DNA of 16,551 nucleotides from Actinomycetes bacterium. GTDB lineage: Bacteria; Actinomycetota; Acidimicrobiia; Acidimicrobiales; RAAP-2. Position numbers and translations under genes: made by a program. Location of the stretch: NCBI GenBank assembly GCA_021826655.1, contig JAKAZC010000019.1, forward strand, positions 1-16,551, in the 5' to 3' direction. The stretch's first letter is position 1; each line of letters opens with the position of its first letter. The notes below the pieces were generated by a model, which saw only the letters and a list, made by a program, of their open reading frames with translations, was not told the DNA's origin and ran no database searches. Positions 12,798 to 16,551 of the stretch are shown piece after piece.

Positions 12798-14582
12798 TCA
12801 GTGGGCGGGTCGCCCGGCGGGTCGCCCGTCGCCGAGCCTCGGCTGGTCGCGCAGGTTGGCGGGGAGGATGTCCGGGTCGGCCTGTGTCCGGCGGATCACC
12901 TCCAGGATGTCGTCGCCGATCAGCTCGTGGCGCACGAGCAGCGCGTCGCGCAGCGCCTCGACCACGGTGCGGTGCTCGTCCAGCATCCGGGTGACCGAGG
13001 ACTTGGACTCGGCCAGGAGGTCCTCGACCTCGCCCCTGCGGGCGTCGTCGGCCAGCACCTTGCCCACCAGGCCGCCGCCCATCGACTCGATGGCCGCCAC
13101 CGACACCAGCGAGCGGCCCATGCCGAGGAGACCGACCATCTGGCAGGCATTGACCGTCGCCGCCTGCAGGTCGCCCGCCACTCCGGTGGACGACTCACCG
13201 AAGAAGAGCTCCTCGGCCACCATGCCGCCGAAGGCGATGTCGATCATCGCCCGGACCTCGGTACGGGTCTGGGTGAACCGCTCCTCCGTCTCGGTGTGCA
13301 TGAGCAGGCCGAGGGCGTCACGCCGCTTCACGATGGTAAGGACCTCGAGCTTGCGTCCCCTGCCGACGAGCCACGCCACGGTGGCGTGCCCGGCCTCGTG
13401 GGTGGCGATCGTGCGTCGCTCCGCCTCGGTGTACTCCACCGGCTGGGCGAGCCCGATCTCCTCGGTCATCTTGGCGTGCTGGATGTCGTTCCAGGACAGG
13501 CGGTGTGCGCCGCGCCGCAGGGCCCACACGAGTGCCTCGTCGAGCAGGTGCTCGATCATCACGGGTGAGTACCCCGCGGTCATGGCGGCCAGGGTCTGCC
13601 TCCGGGCCGGAAGGTCGAGCTCGGGCTCGTGGGCCTTCTTGCCCAGGTAGTAGTCGAAGATGTCGCTCCGCCCGGCCCGGCCCGGAAGCCCGAAGTAGAT
13701 GTTCCGGTCGAAGCGGCCCGGCCGCACCAGGGCGGGGTCGAGGTCGGCGGCACGGTTGGTGGCCCCGATGACCAGGATGTTGGCCGGGGTGTGGGTCGGC
13801 TTGCGGAGGCGGTACCCGACGGGGAGCCAGACGTTCACCGCGTCCACGACCCTGCCCCGCATCCGCAGCGACCACGGCGTCTGCTCGAACGACTGGAGCT
13901 GGATGAGCAGTTCGTTGACGACTCCGGGGATGCCCTCGCCGTGCGACGAACCCGAGCCACGGGCGCCCCCGATTGCGTCGAGCTCCTCGATGAACCCGAT
14001 GGCGCCGCCTTCGCGCCGCGCCTGGCGCCGGAGCTCCTTGAAGTACGCGCGGATCTTGCGGTTGGTCTGCCCGTAGAACATCGACTGGAACGCCGAAGAC
14101 GACACGAAGAGGAACGGCACGCCGGCCTCGGACGCCATCGCCTTGGCCATGTAGGTCTTACCGGTGCCCGGGGGACCTTCGAAGAGGATCGCCTTCCGGG
14201 GTGTGCCGCCCATCTGCTCGTTGAAGGTCCGGTAGGCCAGGAACAGGTTGAGGGTCTTCGTCACCTCCTCGACCAGGCCTTCGGAGCCGCGGACGTCGTC
14301 GAAGGTCATGGTGAGTTCGTCGGGCCGATACAGGATGTGCGGTGACCGACCGGCCGCCAGCAGCGGCACCACCATGACGGCGCTGAGCAGCACGATGAGC
14401 CCGAGGGGCAGCAGGTAGGGGGTCAGGCCCGACGGGACCGAGGGCGAGGGGAGCGAGAGGCCCGGAGCCAGGACGTCGCGGAGCACCACGAGGACGAGGA
14501 CCACGGTGAGGAGACCGGCGAGGCGCTGCACGCGGTTCGAACGGGTCCGGGCCCGGTGCGCGCCGACGTCGGTCGAGGACAT
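12798..14582 (-). CDS. FtsH-like membrane AAA+ zinc metalloprotease, divergent
   Basis: The 594-residue protein has two membrane segments (about 20-38 and 55-77), an AAA+ domain and an M41 protease domain. Walker A is GPPGTGKT (136-143). The Walker B region reads AIGFIEELD (194-202), where FtsH normally has FIDEID. The arginine fingers are in RPGRFDR (287-293). The zinc site is HEAGH (395-399) with Asp471 as likely third ligand. FtsH degrades membrane and regulatory proteins using ATP. Differences from classical FtsH are a loop of only about 16 residues between the membrane segments, an added stretch near 235-266, and FYG instead of FVG at the pore loop. Either start is possible: the ATG at 14582 lacks a Shine-Dalgarno, while an in-frame TTG at 14714 has AGGGGA six bases upstream and would add 44 residues. 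Confidence 0.9.
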   Translation of the reverse strand: MSSTDVGAHRARTRSNRVQRLAGLLTVVLVLVVLRDVLAPGLSLPSPSVPSGLTPYLLPLGLIVLLSAVMVVPLLAAGRSPHILYRPDELTMTFDDVRGSEGLVEEVTKTLNLFLAYRTFNEQMGGTPRKAILFEGPPGTGKTYMAKAMASEAGVPFLFVSSSAFQSMFYGQTNRKIRAYFKELRRQARREGGAIGFIEELDAIGGARGSGSSHGEGIPGVVNELLIQLQSFEQTPWSLRMRGRVVDAVNVWLPVGYRLRKPTHTPANILVIGATNRAADLDPALVRPGRFDRNIYFGLPGRAGRSDIFDYYLGKKAHEPELDLPARRQTLAAMTAGYSPVMIEHLLDEALVWALRRGAHRLSWNDIQHAKMTEEIGLAQPVEYTEAERRTIATHEAGHATVAWLVGRGRKLEVLTIVKRRDALGLLMHTETEERFTQTRTEVRAMIDIAFGGMVAEELFFGESSTGVAGDLQAATVNACQMVGLLGMGRSLVSVAAIESMGGGLVGKVLADDARRGEVEDLLAESKSSVTRMLDEHRTVVEALRDALLVRHELIGDDILEVIRRTQADPDILPANLRDQPRLGDGRPAGRPAH

Positions 14583-14734
14583 GTCGGCCACACCCGAGGC
14601 CGACAGGGCGCCCAGGGCCGGCTGCCCGGGTACATCGGGGTGTCCGACGGGTCGGTCGGATCCAGGGGCCTCGGCGGACCTGTCGTCACTGCGGTGCGTC
14701 TGCGGAGCGTCCAACGCCGTCCCCTGTCTGTGCG

Positions 14735-14756
14735 CGGGCGGCCTCAGGGCCGCCCG
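14735..14756 (-). promoter_or_regulatory. Perfect GC-only 9-bp hairpin upstream of FtsH-like gene
   Basis: CGGGCGGCC and GGCCGCCCG pair perfectly around a four-base loop. In the minus-strand transcript it lies about 20 bases before the TTG candidate start at 14714. The region 14583-14948 otherwise contains only the promoter and inverted repeat described at 14815-14847 and a weak 5-bp hairpin at 14901-14915. Confidence 0.45.
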
Positions 14757-14814
14757 ATGTGAGCCACGCCTACGTCCGGCCACCGGGTCAGTACGACGAC
14801 GGTGCCTCCCGGCG

Positions 14815-14847
14815 AACCTAAGAGTTGCTCGCCGAGAGGGGCAACTC
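14815..14847 (-). promoter_or_regulatory. Promoter with overlapping inverted repeat, FtsH-like gene
   Basis: On the minus strand TTGCCC (14844-14839) and TAGGTT (14820-14815) are separated by 18 bases, a plausible -35/-10 pair. The inverted repeat GAGTTGC-N12-GCAACTC (14822-14847) overlaps the -35 and the spacer, the usual place for a repressor site. It matches neither the CIRCE nor the HAIR heat-shock operator. It could instead be a terminator stem for the lipoprotein gene, but no T-run follows. Confidence 0.4.
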
Positions 14848-14948
14848 ATCTCACGCACGGTGGGCGTATGGGCGATTCTGCAACCGTCGGGTGGCGGAAT
14901 CCCACCTCACGTGGGCGAATCCGGGTTTCCGGCGGTCTTCGACCGGGA

Positions 14949-15923
14949 TCAGCCGGCGGCAGGTGCGGGGAACTCCCGGACCTCGAAGTCCGACAGCACG
15001 GTGGGGCACAGCGCCGCATCGGTCAACGAGCACGACTCGGCGGCCACGGCCATCGGCGAGCCGGAGGACTCGGCGGTGGGGACCTGGGGGAAGAGGACGA
15101 CCCCGGTGACGGCGCTCTGGCCTCCCGACGCAGCCACGCCCCCGACCAGTCCCGGTGGGTCGGTCACCTGGGTCACGTCCGGGGTGAGCACGTCCGTCGT
15201 CTCGCCGAAGGGCTTGGAGGTGGAGCAGCCGGCCTGCTGGGACTGCCAGGCCGGGAGGGTGAAGTAGGGGCAGACCAGGTCCACCCCCGCGTTCGAACCG
15301 GTCGTCGCGTAGGTGGCGAAGATGCCCTCGGCACCGGGCGCCGGCGGGCCCGACGTCGGTGGCTCGGGGTCGTTCGGCGGATACACCGCCAGGGTGGTAC
15401 CGCCCGATGCGATGATCGCGGCACCCTGGCCCGATGCGGGAGCGGTCGACGGTGCGGTGGTGCCGGCGGTGGACGACGGCGGGTTCGGCGTCGTGGCGGA
15501 CGACGAGCTCTGGGTCGTGCCGCCGGCGCCCGGTGCGACCGATGAACAGGTCCAGCCGGTGGGCCCGAGCAGGACGTGCACGCCGTCGGTGAAGAAGGTG
15601 ACCTTGCCGACCAGGGACGTCGGCACCGGAGCGAGGAGGATGGTCGGGTTCCAGGAGCCGTGCGACGCGATCGGCGCATCGCCCCGGTCGGGAGCGCCGC
15701 ATGCCACCACCGGGAAGCCAACGGCCACCTCGCCGTTGAGCGGCACCGTCGTTGTGGTGGAACTGGACGACGCCACCGACGGGGAGACCCCGGTCGTCGA
15801 GGTGGTGCTCAGGAGGGTGATACCGCAGCCGGTCAGCACGGTGAGCCCGAGCGTGGCCAGTGCGGAGAGGAACCGCGGCAAGGCCGGACGGGACCGCCGG
15901 GAGCGGACAGGGAGCCGGGTCAC
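14949..15923 (-). CDS. Ser/Thr-rich secreted lipoprotein, unknown function
   Basis: The 324-residue product starts with a basic stretch (TRLPVRSRRSRP), a hydrophobic segment and the lipobox LTGC with Cys33, so it should be lipid-anchored outside the cell. A Ser/Thr-rich stretch follows (about 38-60). A first folded part is around 62-130 (GEVAVGFPVVACG to TGWTCSSVAPG), then a second Ser/Thr/Pro/Ala-rich linker (about 132-165). The second folded part contains VDLVCPYF, QAGCSTS and AESCSLTDAALCP. Several cysteines in the folded parts could form disulfides. I do not recognise a named domain. GTG 15923 is chosen because TATCGT lies seven bases upstream and the signal peptide starts there. It is divergent from the exporter gene. 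Confidence 0.8.
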   Translation of the reverse strand: MTRLPVRSRRSRPALPRFLSALATLGLTVLTGCGITLLSTTSTTGVSPSVASSSSTTTTVPLNGEVAVGFPVVACGAPDRGDAPIASHGSWNPTILLAPVPTSLVGKVTFFTDGVHVLLGPTGWTCSSVAPGAGGTTQSSSSATTPNPPSSTAGTTAPSTAPASGQGAAIIASGGTTLAVYPPNDPEPPTSGPPAPGAEGIFATYATTGSNAGVDLVCPYFTLPAWQSQQAGCSTSKPFGETTDVLTPDVTQVTDPPGLVGGVAASGGQSAVTGVVLFPQVPTAESSGSPMAVAAESCSLTDAALCPTVLSDFEVREFPAPAAG

Positions 15924-15930
15924 CCCCCCG

Positions 15931-15936
15931 ACGATA
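15931..15936 (-). promoter_or_regulatory. -10 element of leaderless lipoprotein gene
   Basis: On the minus strand TATCGT ends seven bases before the GTG at 15923. It fits TANNNT; the bases between are nearly all G, so a G-rich Shine-Dalgarno cannot be fully excluded, but it would be too close to the start. Confidence 0.5.
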
Positions 15937-16082
15937 AGCCACGGCGCCCACCGGAGTGGTCGATCGGGCCGTCCGGTCCGGTCGGGCCCGGCGCTCCTGC
16001 CCCTTCCCCGTGCCCCCGGCACCGGCCGATGGAGTCGGGACCGGCCGGACGGGTGGATTACCCTCGGACCACCGGCGGTGCC

Positions 16083-16113
16083 CGTTCGACGGGTAGGTCC
16101 GACCGGTCGAACG
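16083..16113. promoter_or_regulatory. 31-bp imperfect palindrome, candidate operator or leader hairpin
   Basis: CGTTCGAC (16083-16090) and GTCGAACG (16106-16113) are perfect 8-bp arms. Inside them GGT (16092-16094) and ACC (16102-16104) also pair in register. The repeat ends six bases before the Shine-Dalgarno of the exporter gene. A TACCCT hexamer at 16059-16064 could be its -10, which would put the palindrome just downstream of the transcription start. Confidence 0.5.
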
Positions 16114-16132
16114 CAGCAGAGGAGGAGCGTCC

Positions 16133-16551
16133 GTGGCCGTGGTCGAGGAGTCCGCACCGTCGGGTGAGCCCGGCCCCTCCCGCCGACGCGGCGGCCGACG
16201 GGAGGGCCGAGACGCACGCCTGACCGGGGGCGTCGACACCCTCCCGGTCAGCTACAAATGGATGGCACTGTTCATCTCGACGCTCGGGATGCTCATGGCC
16301 ACCATCGACGGCTCGATCGTGCTCATCGCAATGCCGAACATCTTCCGGGGCATCGGGATCGATCCGCTGCAACCGGGCAACACCTTCTATCTCCTGTGGA
16401 TGATCCTCGGCTTCCTGGTCGTGAGCAGCGTGCTGGTGGTCAGCCTCGGCCGGTTGGGCGACATCTACGGCCGGGTGCGCATGTACAACCTGGGCTTCGC
16501 CGTCTTCACCTTCTTCTCCCTGCTGCTCAGCATCACCTGGATGACCGGACA
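16133..16551 (+). CDS. DHA2-type MFS exporter, N-terminal part (cut by window edge)
   Basis: The first 139 codons are present and the gene runs off the window. The GTG has a strong Shine-Dalgarno (GGAGGAG, 16121-16127) five bases upstream. After a polar, Arg-rich cytosolic N-terminus of about 40 residues come three membrane segments: about 42-67 (WMALFISTLGMLMATIDGSIVLIA), 85-104 (FYLLWMILGFLVVSSVLVVS) and 118-138. Asp59 in MATIDGSIVLIAMPNI matches the conserved acidic position of helix 1 in 14-helix EmrB/QacA-type transporters, and LGRLGDIYGRVRMY (105-118) is MFS motif A. The family exports drugs or other small molecules in exchange for protons; substrate cannot be predicted. The palindrome just upstream suggests repressor control. 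Confidence 0.88.
   Translation, partial: MAVVEESAPSGEPGPSRRRGGRREGRDARLTGGVDTLPVSYKWMALFISTLGMLMATIDGSIVLIAMPNIFRGIGIDPLQPGNTFYLLWMILGFLVVSSVLVVSLGRLGDIYGRVRMYNLGFAVFTFFSLLLSITWMTG

Noticed and set aside
14822..14847. CIRCE or HAIR heat-shock operator
   Set aside because: CIRCE is TTAGCACTC-N9-GAGTGCTAA and HAIR is CTTGAGT-N7-ACTCAAG; arms and spacing here do not match either.
1..16551. tRNA, rRNA, CRISPR, insertion sequence or prophage
   Set aside because: No regularly spaced repeats, no transposase or phage motifs, and no recognised RNA gene pattern were found by eye.

Overview
This is high-GC actinobacterial DNA. GC-ending codons dominate, GTG starts are common, and there is an F420-dependent luciferase-like oxidoreductase, a nitrobindin and several apparently leaderless genes. 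Together these suggest a member of the Actinomycetota, possibly Acidimicrobiia; the taxon is an inference from gene content and cannot be proven here. No tRNA, rRNA, insertion sequence, prophage or CRISPR array is visible. Most of the window looks like ordinary chromosomal core and metabolic DNA rather than an accessory island.

Layout. 1-900: the first 12 codons of a minus-strand SDR oxidoreductase, a 62-residue conserved-type small protein (+), and a convergent YjbQ/UPF0047 gene (-). 999-4249: five plus-strand proteins, or four plus one depending on transcript: a lipoprotein, 3-methyladenine DNA glycosylase I (tag), a secernin-like Ntn hydrolase with its cysteine at position 2, and a nitrobindin. 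4365-6289: a class-V PLP enzyme (-) and pyridoxamine-phosphate oxidase pdxH (+) diverge from a 65-bp region, so a PLP-making and a PLP-using enzyme share one control region. 6348-9524: an acyl-CoA dehydrogenase, a TesB-type thioesterase and an F420-dependent LLM oxidoreductase, a likely lipid or acyl-CoA catabolic group. 9617-12772: a small acidic unknown protein (-), divergent from a phytoene-desaturase-like FAD oxidoreductase (+), then a three-part protein ending in a MazF/PemK-like domain (+). 12798-15923: a divergent FtsH-like membrane AAA protease (-) and a Ser/Thr-rich lipoprotein (-). 16133 to the end: the start of a DHA2-type drug exporter (+).

Regulation. Many start codons sit exactly 5-7 nt after a -10-like hexamer with no Shine-Dalgarno sequence, the layout of leaderless transcripts. 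Others have a clear Shine-Dalgarno leader. Three intergenic regions hold clean inverted repeats that could be operators: upstream of the FtsH-like gene, between the acidic protein and the desaturase-like gene, and just before the exporter.

The most unusual items are the helical/coiled-coil/MazF-like fusion protein, the FtsH-like protein with a changed Walker B and an almost missing extracytoplasmic domain, and the uniform leaderless promoter spacing.
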